Shown here: one piece after another, positions 8,210 to 15,993 of the stretch | How the letters are laid out: the number at the start of each line of letters is the position of its first letter | How positions within the stretch are numbered: position 1 is the first letter of the stretch | Source: Paenibacillus sp. FSL K6-3182 | GTDB taxonomy: Bacteria; Bacillota; Bacilli; Paenibacillales; Paenibacillaceae | DNA length: 64,000 bases | Reading direction: 5' to 3' | Assembly: GCF_037976325.1 (NCBI RefSeq) | Contig: NZ_CP150265.1 | Span: 5,079,501 to 5,143,500, forward strand | Made by a program: the position numbers and the translations under genes | Notes under the pieces: model-generated | The model's input: the letters and a program-made list of their open reading frames with translations, nothing else | Database searches by the model: none | What the model was told of the DNA's origin: nothing

Positions 8210-8235
8210 AGGGGTGAAGCTAAGTGTTCACCCCT
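8210..8235. other. 9-bp perfect hairpin between the two repeat modules
   Basis: AGGGGTGAA (8210-8218) pairs with TTCACCCCT (8227-8235) around an 8-base loop. There is no T-run after it on either strand, so it is not a typical terminator. It marks the spacer between the two repeat modules. Confidence 0.5.
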
Positions 8236-8350
8236 TACTAAAAAGGTTACATCGTTTACTCGGCATGTAATTACAGAGGGAATGGTCATCAACCTATGAA
8301 TTACAGCTCAGTATGCGATGTGAATCCTCCATAATCTAGTCAATTTCAGT

Positions 8351-8880
8351 TACATACTGTACTCTGCCATAATCAACGTTAGTAGATAAACTACTTAAGA
8401 ACTCAGTAACTCGTATCTTTAACTTCTTACTGTACTCATACTCAGCAGCAATCAACGTCATCAGATAGCTACTTAAGAACACAGTAACTCGTATCTTTAA
8501 CTTCTCACTGTACTCATACTCAGCAGCAATCAACGTCATTAGATAGGCTACTTAAGAACTCAGTAACTCATATCTCCAACTTCTTACTGTACTCATACTC
8601 AGCAGCAATCAACGTCATTAGATTAGCTACTTAAGAACTCTGTAACTCGAATCTCCAACTTCTTACTGTACTCAAACGCAATAAACGTCATTAATTAAGC
8701 TACTTAAGAACTCAGTAACTCATATCTCCAACTTCTTACTGTACTCAGCAGCAATCAACATCATTAGATAAGCTACTTAAGAACTCAATAACTCGTATCT
8801 CCAACTTCTTACTGTACTCAGCAGCAATCAACATCATTAGATAGGCTACTTAAGAACTCAATAACTCGTATCTCCAACTT
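8351..8880. repeat. Tandem array of A units (about seven copies, 73-79 bp)
   Basis: Each unit reads approximately CTTACTGTACTCAGCAGCAA, TCAACGTCATTAGATAGGCT, ACTTAAGAACTCAGTAACTC, then GTATCTCCAACTT. Copies begin near 8351, 8425, 8503, 8582, 8661, 8734 and 8807, and an eighth, divergent copy starts near 8880 and runs into the next segment. Units differ at scattered positions and by a 6-base ATACTC insert. There are no unique spacers, so it is not a CRISPR array. The unit aligns with the 3' end of the gene at 7245-7922. Confidence 0.85.
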
Positions 8881-9056
8881 CTTACTGTACTCATCCGCAA
8901 TCAACTTTAGTGGACATCCGAGCTAACGAATCAAGTAACGCTTATTTGCTTATAATGTAGCAACTTATTGTTCTTACGAACCTCACAATCGTTATTTCGA
9001 GTAAAACAGCTCATTTTGCGCTGAATATGGGTCGATAACGCCAATGGTGTTCGTTA
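8880..9056. repeat. Repeat module 2, divergent A unit plus middle segment
   Basis: This is a second copy of the segment at about 7935-8115. Shared blocks include the region around TAATGTAGCAAC, TTCTTACGAACCTCAC, AATCGTTATTTCGAGTAAAA and the stretch ending GTTCGTTAAAATAA. It links the expanded A array to the expanded C array, so modules 1 and 2 have the same A-middle-C order. Confidence 0.75.
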
Positions 9057-9345
9057 AAATAAAAAAACCTTAGTTTTCTCCAATATAAGCATAGTACGGT
9101 TCGTTAGACAGGTGCCACCATTCGTAAAAACAAATAAACCTTAGTTTTCTCCAATATAAGCACGCTACGGTTCGTTAGACAGGTGCTACCATTCGTAAAA
9201 ACACATAACCCCAGTTTTCGCTAATATAAGCACGCAACGGATCGTTAGACAGGTACCACCATTCGTAAAAACACATATCCCTAGTTTGCGCTAATATAAG
9301 CACGCTATGGTTTGTTAACAAAATAAACACGGATACAATCCGCCT
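9057..9345. repeat. Tandem array of C units (four copies, about 70 bp)
   Basis: Copies start at 9057, 9126, 9197 and 9267. The core is TTAGTTTTCTCCAATATAAG, CACGCTACGGTTCGTTAGAC, AGGTGCTACCATTCGT. The last copy ends GATACAATCCG, like the single C unit of module 1 (GATACAATTCG). Pairwise identity is high for the first three copies and lower for the fourth, so the expansion looks recent. Confidence 0.85.
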
Positions 9346-9665
9346 ACTATATAATCTCTCCTATGTGTAAAGTGTAGCAGATTGTGTTTGGTCACATTTA
9401 ATAGTGACCGACCGATGAAATACGACTTGCAGGTTGACACTTTTCTTCTTCAACCAGTCCAAAATGTTGTTAAAAAGAATCCGCGTCCACTCGGCAAATC
9501 CAAAAAGTGCTACAAAGCTTACATTTCCCATCGTTCTCCGTAAGAACGCGGCCAAAGTAATTCATTCATGGTCTGCATAAAACCACCGTTTTCTTCTAGA
9601 CAACAAGAGAAAAGTGAGCTACACTTTGTTAGAATTTGGAAAGATCATGAGGAGAATGGAGCAGG
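9346..9665. other. Non-coding stretch upstream of the MFS gene
   Basis: About 320 bases. A 64-codon open frame on the minus strand (9361-9555) has no ribosome site and no family resemblance I can name. It could be a remnant of something. The promoter for the MFS gene must lie towards 9600-9650. Confidence 0.35.
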
Positions 9666-10853
9666 TTGAAGATGCGTATTGCCGCAGATATGAAACGTTT
9701 TTTGCAGGTGGATGGTGCAGGTAGGATGCTTTTCACCTTATTTTGTTATGGCATCGGCATGGGCATTCTAGCACCGATGAATGCTATCTATTTAAGTGAG
9801 AGCATCGGACTTTCAAAGAATGAAGTCGTATCGATCTTCGTTGTGTCACTGCTGCTCAATATGGGAACTACGATTACAGTTGGACTTTTAAGTGATAAGC
9901 TGCGCAGCAGAAAAAGACTGGTCATTGCCGCTGCTTTGTTATGTCTCGTCGGTTTGATAATTTACATGAATGCAGAAGGTTATGTCCAGGCGCTGATCGG
10001 CATGTGTGTTGTGAGCGCTCCGTCCGGACTCATTATGGGACAATTGTTCGCTATATCTCGAAATCACTTTGCTAGACTTGCCGGAGATATTGTGGAGATG
10101 GCACAAATTTGGCTGCGCGCAGGGTATAGTGTTGGATTTTTTTGCGGTTTGCTGGCAGGAGCGAATTTGTATTTGATTGCTACGTTTCAAGGTGTATTAT
10201 GGGGCAACTTTGCAGGTTACGCAATGCTCGTTATCCTGCTGTTGTTCTACCGGGAACACTCTGAAGAGAAAAAACAAGCTAATATGGGAGCGAGCGAGCC
10301 TTTTTCCCTCATTATGCTAATTGCTCTGCTGCTGCTTGCATGCGCAGATGCCATTCGCGGATTGTACTTGCCGCTTGTCGTTAAAACGTTGTTCGGCAAG
10401 CCGGAATATATGTCTTATATTTGGAGCTCCCAAGCCGTATTCGAGCTGTTGTTCATGACCATCGCCGGTTATTGGGCGGCGAAATACGGCAGCAAAATAA
10501 TTATTTTAATCGGCGGCTTTGGGGCGCTTATTACTTATACGATTTATGCCTTGCGCTCGCCATTGATCGTTTTTTTCCTCATTCAGCCGATTTATTCTTT
10601 TTTTGTATCCATCTTGTACGGAGTAGCGATGGGGTATGTGCAGCGCATGTTCGCAGGCCGGACCGGATTCGGCGCAAGCTTGTACGTTTTCATTTCACTA
10701 ACGGCATCATTAATCGGATATTTGTTACCATTATTCATCGAAGGCTACGATCCATCCATATTCGTCATTCCAATTGCGCTAGTATCTATTTCAATAACGA
10801 TTATGTCTATCGTGCTGATAAGGGAACGTCGTCTGTCACAGCTGCCTCAATAA
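9666..10853 (+). CDS. MFS transporter, sugar-efflux (SetA)-like
   Basis: A 395-residue major facilitator with about 12 hydrophobic segments. The N-terminal half carries AIYLSESIGLSKNEV and GLLSDKLRSRKR (motif A, near residue 75), a layout like SetA/sugar-efflux and related DHA1 proteins. GGAG lies upstream of both TTG 9666 and ATG 9672; the ATG has the better spacing (about 10 bases). A strong terminator follows. It stands between the repeat region and sugar locus 1 on the opposite strand. Export of a sugar or drug is inferred only from family. Confidence 0.7.
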   Translation: MKMRIAADMKRFLQVDGAGRMLFTLFCYGIGMGILAPMNAIYLSESIGLSKNEVVSIFVVSLLLNMGTTITVGLLSDKLRSRKRLVIAAALLCLVGLIIYMNAEGYVQALIGMCVVSAPSGLIMGQLFAISRNHFARLAGDIVEMAQIWLRAGYSVGFFCGLLAGANLYLIATFQGVLWGNFAGYAMLVILLLFYREHSEEKKQANMGASEPFSLIMLIALLLLACADAIRGLYLPLVVKTLFGKPEYMSYIWSSQAVFELLFMTIAGYWAAKYGSKIIILIGGFGALITYTIYALRSPLIVFFLIQPIYSFFVSILYGVAMGYVQRMFAGRTGFGASLYVFISLTASLIGYLLPLFIEGYDPSIFVIPIALVSISITIMSIVLIRERRLSQLPQ

Positions 10854-10856
10854 CGA

Positions 10857-10892
10857 AACAAGCCTTGAGCCCATACGGGTTCAAGGCTTGTT
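10857..10892. terminator. Intrinsic terminator
   Basis: A 16-bp stem (10857-10872 with 10877-10892, one G-U pair), a 4-base loop and a following T6 run on the plus strand. It ends the MFS gene and lies just beyond the convergent glycosidase. Confidence 0.85.
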
Positions 10893-10945
10893 TTTTGTTG
10901 CACAATGGAGAGTCTACATAAATCATTCACTTTTCAACCATGCAT

Positions 10946-12598
10946 TTAACGGTAAGTCGGATTTACGACGCCAATTGCACGCTCCACGCTAAACTTGCCG
11001 TTCTCAAAGGTCAAATACTCATTACCTTTCACATGAAAAGGAATCTCTTGATTATTATAAATAATTACACCCTGAATCTCACGTACACTCATTCCAATGA
11101 TTCCCTTCATTTGACCCTCGCGATCGGTAATCACGCGAATGCCGCTTGGAAAGCGGATGAAGATTTCTCCATTTCGATACAGCTCCGACCCCGCCTGCAT
11201 ATTTAACAGTTCATAGGTAACACCATCCACGATTCGGCTGTAGCCTGTCTCACCGGTAATCTCTTCTCCATGATCCATATTGTAGGGTACAAGTCCCGTA
11301 AACCATAGCTCGCCATCTGGTGTAGGCAAAATTCCGCATAAACGCTCTACATAATCTAACAGGCACAATATCGATGGTGAATACGCCTCAGTAAATCCCT
11401 CATCTCCAGTCCACGGGCTAACCGCCTGTGCAAAGCGGGTTGCTTTGGTAAATGAAGCTAAGATCGGGTACATCACCCAAGTGAGTTCAACGTGCCGTCC
11501 ATGATGCTCGAAAGCATGAGGTGCGCGAATCAAGCTAAGGAAGTTCGATGCGCCTCCCCAGCTGTTGTAGCTAGAGAACGGATCAAAACGCGGATCGTCC
11601 ATAGCCATCGAAGTAAATGGATATTTGGCAAAAAATTTGCTTGTATTCAATAAATAACGTCTAAGCATCGTATCAAAAAAAGCCTGATCCCCTACTTCGC
11701 ATGCCATTACGCGCAGCAGCACATCCGATTGTACTCGCACAAGCTCATCATTTCGGTCTCGATCATAGAAGAAATGATCCTCTTCATCAAAGCAATAACG
11801 ATACAAACTCGTTAAGCTCTCTTCGGCTTTCGCTAGCCAGTGCTGCTTGCTAGGAAGCTCAAGCTCCTCTGCAATTCGAGCCAAGTAAAGACGTTGACAA
11901 TATACGTTTGCGGTTAAATCCGGCGCCAAAAAGGGTAAAATCGGAGAATCAGGATTCATTTCCGCTGCATCATTAAGATGAGGGGTGTCAGGGACATGCC
12001 AGAACCGCGGTGAAAGATCATGCCCCGTGTCAAAAGTACTGAATGCCTCTACACAACCTGTTCCACGGGTATTTCGGTACTGAACCAGCCACTCATCGTA
12101 GCTTGCCATCGCAGTATACATCGTTTGCAAAAACAGCTTCCCCGCTTGATTCAGCTTATAGTGGTTCCATATACTGCGTGCAAGCGGCGTCACCAGCTGA
12201 ATCTGCCGAAATGCAGGACCATGCTCCGTTACCTTATATGGCAACAAACCATCCTCACGCTGGTGCACGGCAAACGAGCGGAAAGTTGCATCCGATACGG
12301 ATGGAATAAAGCGAGAAAGCAGCTCAGCATTAATCGTTCCTGTACTTTCCAGCCAACAGCCGAGATAGATTCCTCCTTCTTGCAAAATCGGCTCTTCGCC
12401 GCCCGTAGGAACAATACAATCGAGCAGCTTGCGCACTGCTGCATAATAAACCTGCTCAAGCTTGCCTGAACGTGTTGTAAAACGAATGCCGGATTGCTTC
12501 CATTCCTCAAGGCTATTTATGTGAGATGGTTTCTTCAACTCGCCAATCTTCTCATCTATAGACAGCTCCCGAAGCTGCTTCAGCAATGATTCGCTCAT
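10946..12598 (-). CDS. GH63/MGH1-like glycoside hydrolase, cytosolic
   Basis: A 550-residue protein without a signal peptide. It has the alternating aromatic and acidic pattern of an (alpha/alpha)6-barrel clan GH-G enzyme: EDGLLPYK near residue 117, NPDSPILPFLAPDLTANVYC in the middle, and FDPFSSYNSWGGASN near 340. The enclosing clan includes GH63 and GH37 glucosidases and trehalase-like enzymes that invert the anomeric bond. Its place at the end of the locus 1 transport genes suggests that it cleaves the imported oligosaccharide inside the cell. A terminator separates it from the binding-protein gene, so its expression may be lower or partly independent. The exact GH family and substrate are uncertain. 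Confidence 0.65.
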   Translation of the reverse strand: MSESLLKQLRELSIDEKIGELKKPSHINSLEEWKQSGIRFTTRSGKLEQVYYAAVRKLLDCIVPTGGEEPILQEGGIYLGCWLESTGTINAELLSRFIPSVSDATFRSFAVHQREDGLLPYKVTEHGPAFRQIQLVTPLARSIWNHYKLNQAGKLFLQTMYTAMASYDEWLVQYRNTRGTGCVEAFSTFDTGHDLSPRFWHVPDTPHLNDAAEMNPDSPILPFLAPDLTANVYCQRLYLARIAEELELPSKQHWLAKAEESLTSLYRYCFDEEDHFFYDRDRNDELVRVQSDVLLRVMACEVGDQAFFDTMLRRYLLNTSKFFAKYPFTSMAMDDPRFDPFSSYNSWGGASNFLSLIRAPHAFEHHGRHVELTWVMYPILASFTKATRFAQAVSPWTGDEGFTEAYSPSILCLLDYVERLCGILPTPDGELWFTGLVPYNMDHGEEITGETGYSRIVDGVTYELLNMQAGSELYRNGEIFIRFPSGIRVITDREGQMKGIIGMSVREIQGVIIYNNQEIPFHVKGNEYLTFENGKFSVERAIGVVNPTYR

Positions 12599-12645
12599 CC
12601 TAATCGCCTCGCTTTTCCGATATAATTGTTATCTCCACTAAATTT

Positions 12646-12673
12646 AAAAACAGACTGCCGCGAGGCAGCCTGT
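12646..12673 (-). terminator. Intrinsic terminator after the locus 1 binding-protein gene
   Basis: On the minus strand a 10-bp stem (ACAGGCTGCC with GGCAGTCTGT, one G-U pair, TCGC loop) is followed by a T-run. It lies between the binding-protein gene and the hydrolase, so it may reduce readthrough into the hydrolase. Confidence 0.7.
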
Positions 12674-12708
12674 CTATTCATGCATTGCTAATCCCAACTC
12701 ATAGGAAA

Positions 12709-14037
12709 CTATTGATTGTTTTTGAATATTTTCAGAGTGCCATTATAGAAGTCCTTAACAGCCACTTCTACGCTCTTGCGTCCGAAACCAATTTCATACA
12801 TCGTTGATTCGGCAAGCTTGGAATATTCAGAGAAGCCCGGAGGATTGTAGCTGACCGCAAACGGCTCCTTGTTTGTCGCTTCTGAAACACGGCTCGTGTA
12901 GTCATAAACAATTTTCTCTACGCTGTTCGCGCTAGTTTCAAGGAGCTTGCGGTTAGCCGCAACTACTGGTACACCGCGATCATTGCCTAACAATTTAGCA
13001 ACATCGGGATCATTAATGAAGAAACTCAACAACGTCGCTACCTCGTTTGGATGCTTGGTCTTGGCATAACCCGACAAACCTTGGCTTGACTCGAACACTA
13101 CGCCGGTTCCCTTCTCACCGCGCGGCAGCTGTACCATAATCAGCTCATCTTGCGTAAGTCCTTGCAAAGCTGCCAATTGATTGGACGGAATTAAGCTCAT
13201 TGCTACTTTTCCTGTGACGACTAATGACTTACTCGTATCGCCGGGAGGATTGGATACTTGCAGCTCGGATGGGACAACACCGCCGGCTTTCATCGTTTCA
13301 TCCCAATATTGGAACCAACTTAATACGTCAGCCTCTTCGAAGCCCAGCGTCCCTTTATCCATATCATAAAGCTGTTTACCTTGCTGCTTCAGACCGATAT
13401 CCATTCCATCAATGGACATGTTGTAAGTACCATAGACACCGCTGCCCAGTTTGTCCGAGATTTCTTTGCTGATTCGTGCAAAGTCTTCCCAATTCCAACC
13501 ATCCTCAGGTACGGGAAGGCTAGCTTTCTCGAACATCGTCTTATTCACAACGACTCCGCGTGCATTAGCACCAGCAGAAATATGAAGAAGCTTGCCGCCG
13601 ATCGTGCCATATTGAATCATCGATTGATCCATATCGCTTAAATTAAGCTCTTTATCCACATATGGAGAAAGATCAAGAAGTACTTCCTTATTCGCATAAT
13701 CGACCACATTTCCTCCTAAGAAAAAAATGTCTGGCGCCGTGCCGGAAGCAAGCTGCGTATTAAGCTTATCGAAATAACCAGTGGATGGAGCAAACTCGCC
13801 AACAACCTTAATGGAGGGGTTTTTCTCTTGGAAAATTTTCAACGCCTCGTTTGTAATATCCGCCCTCTTTTGATCTCCCCACCACATAATGCGCAGTTCT
13901 ACTTGTTTTGCTTCACTTGACTCATTTCCGTTTTTCTCTTTTTCATTGCTTGATGCTCCACTGCCCGTACCACCTGAGCATGCCGCAGTGAACACCATTA
14001 ACATTCCTAAAGCCAAAATAAGCAACCGCTGTTTCAT
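12709..14037 (-). CDS. Sugar ABC transporter substrate-binding lipoprotein, locus 1
   Basis: A 442-residue extracellular lipoprotein of the CUT1 (family 1) solute-binding type. The signal peptide ends in the lipobox FTAACSGG near residue 20, followed by a Gly/Ser/Asn/Glu-rich linker. The mature part begins VELRIMWWGDQKR and holds APDIFFLGG, as in maltose-type binding proteins. I start at ATG 14037, with GGGGG 8 bases upstream. It lies downstream of both permease genes, the reverse of the usual order, and a cre-like site sits in its leader. It probably captures an oligosaccharide at the cell surface. Confidence 0.88.
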   Translation of the reverse strand: MKQRLLILALGMLMVFTAACSGGTGSGASSNEKEKNGNESSEAKQVELRIMWWGDQKRADITNEALKIFQEKNPSIKVVGEFAPSTGYFDKLNTQLASGTAPDIFFLGGNVVDYANKEVLLDLSPYVDKELNLSDMDQSMIQYGTIGGKLLHISAGANARGVVVNKTMFEKASLPVPEDGWNWEDFARISKEISDKLGSGVYGTYNMSIDGMDIGLKQQGKQLYDMDKGTLGFEEADVLSWFQYWDETMKAGGVVPSELQVSNPPGDTSKSLVVTGKVAMSLIPSNQLAALQGLTQDELIMVQLPRGEKGTGVVFESSQGLSGYAKTKHPNEVATLLSFFINDPDVAKLLGNDRGVPVVAANRKLLETSANSVEKIVYDYTSRVSEATNKEPFAVSYNPPGFSEYSKLAESTMYEIGFGRKSVEVAVKDFYNGTLKIFKNNQ

Positions 14038-14062
14038 TTTGATTTCCCCCAATACCCTATTA

Positions 14063-14076
14063 TGAATTCGCTTTCA
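14063..14076 (-). promoter_or_regulatory. cre-like site (CcpA)
   Basis: The minus strand reads TGAAAGCGAATTCA, matching the WTGNAANCGNWNNCW consensus at all but the first position. It lies 26 bases upstream of the binding-protein start, where bound CcpA could cause catabolite repression. Confidence 0.5.
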
Positions 14077-14171
14077 CTTATGATGCTACCCTGATTTCCG
14101 TTTATACGGAATTTCATTCCTTCGGGTATTCATTATCAATTTTTTCGGTTATCGAGCAAGAAAACACAATC

Positions 14172-15008
14172 TCATTTCAAACCGGTAGTTGCGATGCCAT
14201 CCAAGAAATAGCGTTGAAAAATAAGGAATATCAGCGTTATTGGCACAAGCGACAATGCCGACATGGCAAGCAACGCGCCCCAATCCGATTGACCCGTAGG
14301 ATCAAATAAAGAACGAATTCCCAGCTGCACTGTAAACAGCTTAATATCACTCAAGTAGATCATCTGGCTGAAAAAATCGTCCCATGACCAAATAAAAGTG
14401 AAAATAGCGGCGGATATCAAAGCGGGTACTAAGAGCGGAATGATAATGCGGAAATAAATTTGCCGCGGACTGCAGCCGTCAATCGTCGCACTTTCATCCA
14501 GCTCTCTCGGAATTCCGCGGATAAACTGCACCATCATGAGAATAAAAAAGGAATCATGCGCCAGCCATTTTGGCAGAACCAGCGGAAAATACGTATTGAT
14601 CCATTGTAGCTCATTATAGATGACGTATTGCGGAACAAGCGTCACATGATAGGGAAGCATAATCGTCACCAGCATTAACGAAAACCAAAGCTTCTGAAAC
14701 TTGAAATTCAACCGCGCGAACGCAAAGGCTGCTAAGGAGCAGGTAATCACATTGCCAAGCACGCTTAGAATCGATATCAGCCATGAGTTTGCAAAAAACT
14801 TACTAAATGCGATTCCCTGAAAGCCGCGCCAGCCGTTAATATAATTATCCAGAGTGAATGAGCTTGACCATAATCCCGGCTGTGTAAAGATCAGCTCATT
14901 AGGCTTAAAAGAACTGCTTATTAACCATAGTACCGGGTAAAGCATCGCAATGCCAAAGATGATAATGATCGTATGTTTAGTTAATCCATTTAACTTTCTC
15001 ACTTGCAT
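14172..15008 (-). CDS. Sugar ABC transporter permease, MalG-type, locus 1
   Basis: A 278-residue inner-membrane subunit with six hydrophobic segments. The EAA loop that docks the ATPase is seen in PRELDESATIDGCSPRQIYFR near residue 175. The C-terminus ends with YFLDGIATTGLK, a typical MalG-type tail. The start at 15008 has GGGAGGT 9 bases upstream; the longer frame begins inside the upstream gene. It lies 7 bases after the MalF-type permease. It partners that protein to form the CUT1 channel. No ATPase gene is nearby. Confidence 0.88.
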   Translation of the reverse strand: MQVRKLNGLTKHTIIIIFGIAMLYPVLWLISSSFKPNELIFTQPGLWSSSFTLDNYINGWRGFQGIAFSKFFANSWLISILSVLGNVITCSLAAFAFARLNFKFQKLWFSLMLVTIMLPYHVTLVPQYVIYNELQWINTYFPLVLPKWLAHDSFFILMMVQFIRGIPRELDESATIDGCSPRQIYFRIIIPLLVPALISAAIFTFIWSWDDFFSQMIYLSDIKLFTVQLGIRSLFDPTGQSDWGALLAMSALSLVPITLIFLIFQRYFLDGIATTGLK

Positions 15009-15015
15009 AGCTGCT

Positions 15016-15933
15016 TTACCTCCCTTCCTTGCTGTCACCGTAAAATACCCAATATTTCGATGTTGCAAAAATAATGGCTGTAAACGCCCCGATGATCAGC
15101 AGCATAATCCAGGCTAACGCGGATGCATAACCCATATCGAAGAACGAGAAGCCTTTCATATACAAGTACAGGGTGTAGAACATGGTCGCATCAAGCGGGC
15201 CTCCACGGCCGTCGCCAATGACAAATGCAGGTGTAAACGCTTGAAATGAATTAATAATGCTCATCACGAGATTAAAAAAAATAACGGGAGAAATCATGGG
15301 AAGCGTAATGCGAAAAAATTGACGAGCTTTGCCTGCTCCATCCACTTGAGCTGCTTCATACAGATCAAGTGGCACTTGTTTAAGACCTGCAAGGAAGATT
15401 ACCATCGCTGAACCAAATTGCCATACGGACAATGAAATAATGGTATAAACAATGTAGCTCGGATGGGAAATCCATGAAGGTCCTTGAATGCCGAACCAGC
15501 CAAGAAATTGATTCACAAGGCCGCTGCCATCAAAAATCTGTCTCCATACAATCGCAATAGCGACACTGCCCCCGAGCAACGAAGGGATATAGTATACGGT
15601 GCGGTAAATGCCTAGCACTCGAATACCTTTGTTTAGAACCATAGCGACCATCAGCGCGAAAGCAAGACGCAGCGGGACGGAAATGAACACGTATTTGATT
15701 GTAAGCCACAAGGAATTCGAGAAGGTTTCGTCATCTTTAAAAATGTTAATATAATTTGAAAAACCAATCCATTTTGGCGATGTTAATAAATCATACTTCG
15801 TGAGCGACAAATAAAACGATCCAAGCATTGGACCGAGCGTCAGGCAGAAAAACCCGATCAGCCATGGCAGCAAAAAGGTATATGCGGTTAAGTTATGCTG
15901 ATTGCTAAGCGGCTTAAGGCTTTTTCTCATCAT
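15016..15933 (-). CDS. Sugar ABC transporter permease, MalF-type, locus 1
   Basis: A 305-residue inner-membrane subunit with six hydrophobic segments, beginning AYTFLLPWLIGFF. The EAA loop appears in PLDLYEAAQVDGAGKARQFFR near residue 205. GAGGGG lies 7 bases upstream of the first ATG. It is preceded by the YesN-type regulator with a 60-base gap and followed closely by the MalG-type permease. Together they move the sugar delivered by the binding protein. The energising ATPase is presumably shared and encoded elsewhere. Confidence 0.88.
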   Translation of the reverse strand: MMRKSLKPLSNQHNLTAYTFLLPWLIGFFCLTLGPMLGSFYLSLTKYDLLTSPKWIGFSNYINIFKDDETFSNSLWLTIKYVFISVPLRLAFALMVAMVLNKGIRVLGIYRTVYYIPSLLGGSVAIAIVWRQIFDGSGLVNQFLGWFGIQGPSWISHPSYIVYTIISLSVWQFGSAMVIFLAGLKQVPLDLYEAAQVDGAGKARQFFRITLPMISPVIFFNLVMSIINSFQAFTPAFVIGDGRGGPLDATMFYTLYLYMKGFSFFDMGYASALAWIMLLIIGAFTAIIFATSKYWVFYGDSKEGR

Positions 15934-15993
15934 GAATACCCCTCTCTTATTGATGTAGTTCCATCATAAGGGAGGGGCTATGAACATAGAATG

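Noticed and set aside
8336..8539. Minus-strand 67-codon frame with internal repeats
   Set aside because: It lies wholly inside the A-unit array and simply reads the tandem repeat (MTLIAAEYEYS twice). No ribosome site and no reason to be coding.
8351..8880. Possible CRISPR array
   Set aside because: The units follow each other directly with no unique spacers, the unit is 73-79 bp, and no cas gene is present.
9361..9555. Minus-strand 64-codon frame as a transposase relic
   Set aside because: I could not match it to any transposase motif and there are no flanking inverted repeats. Left as unexplained non-coding sequence.
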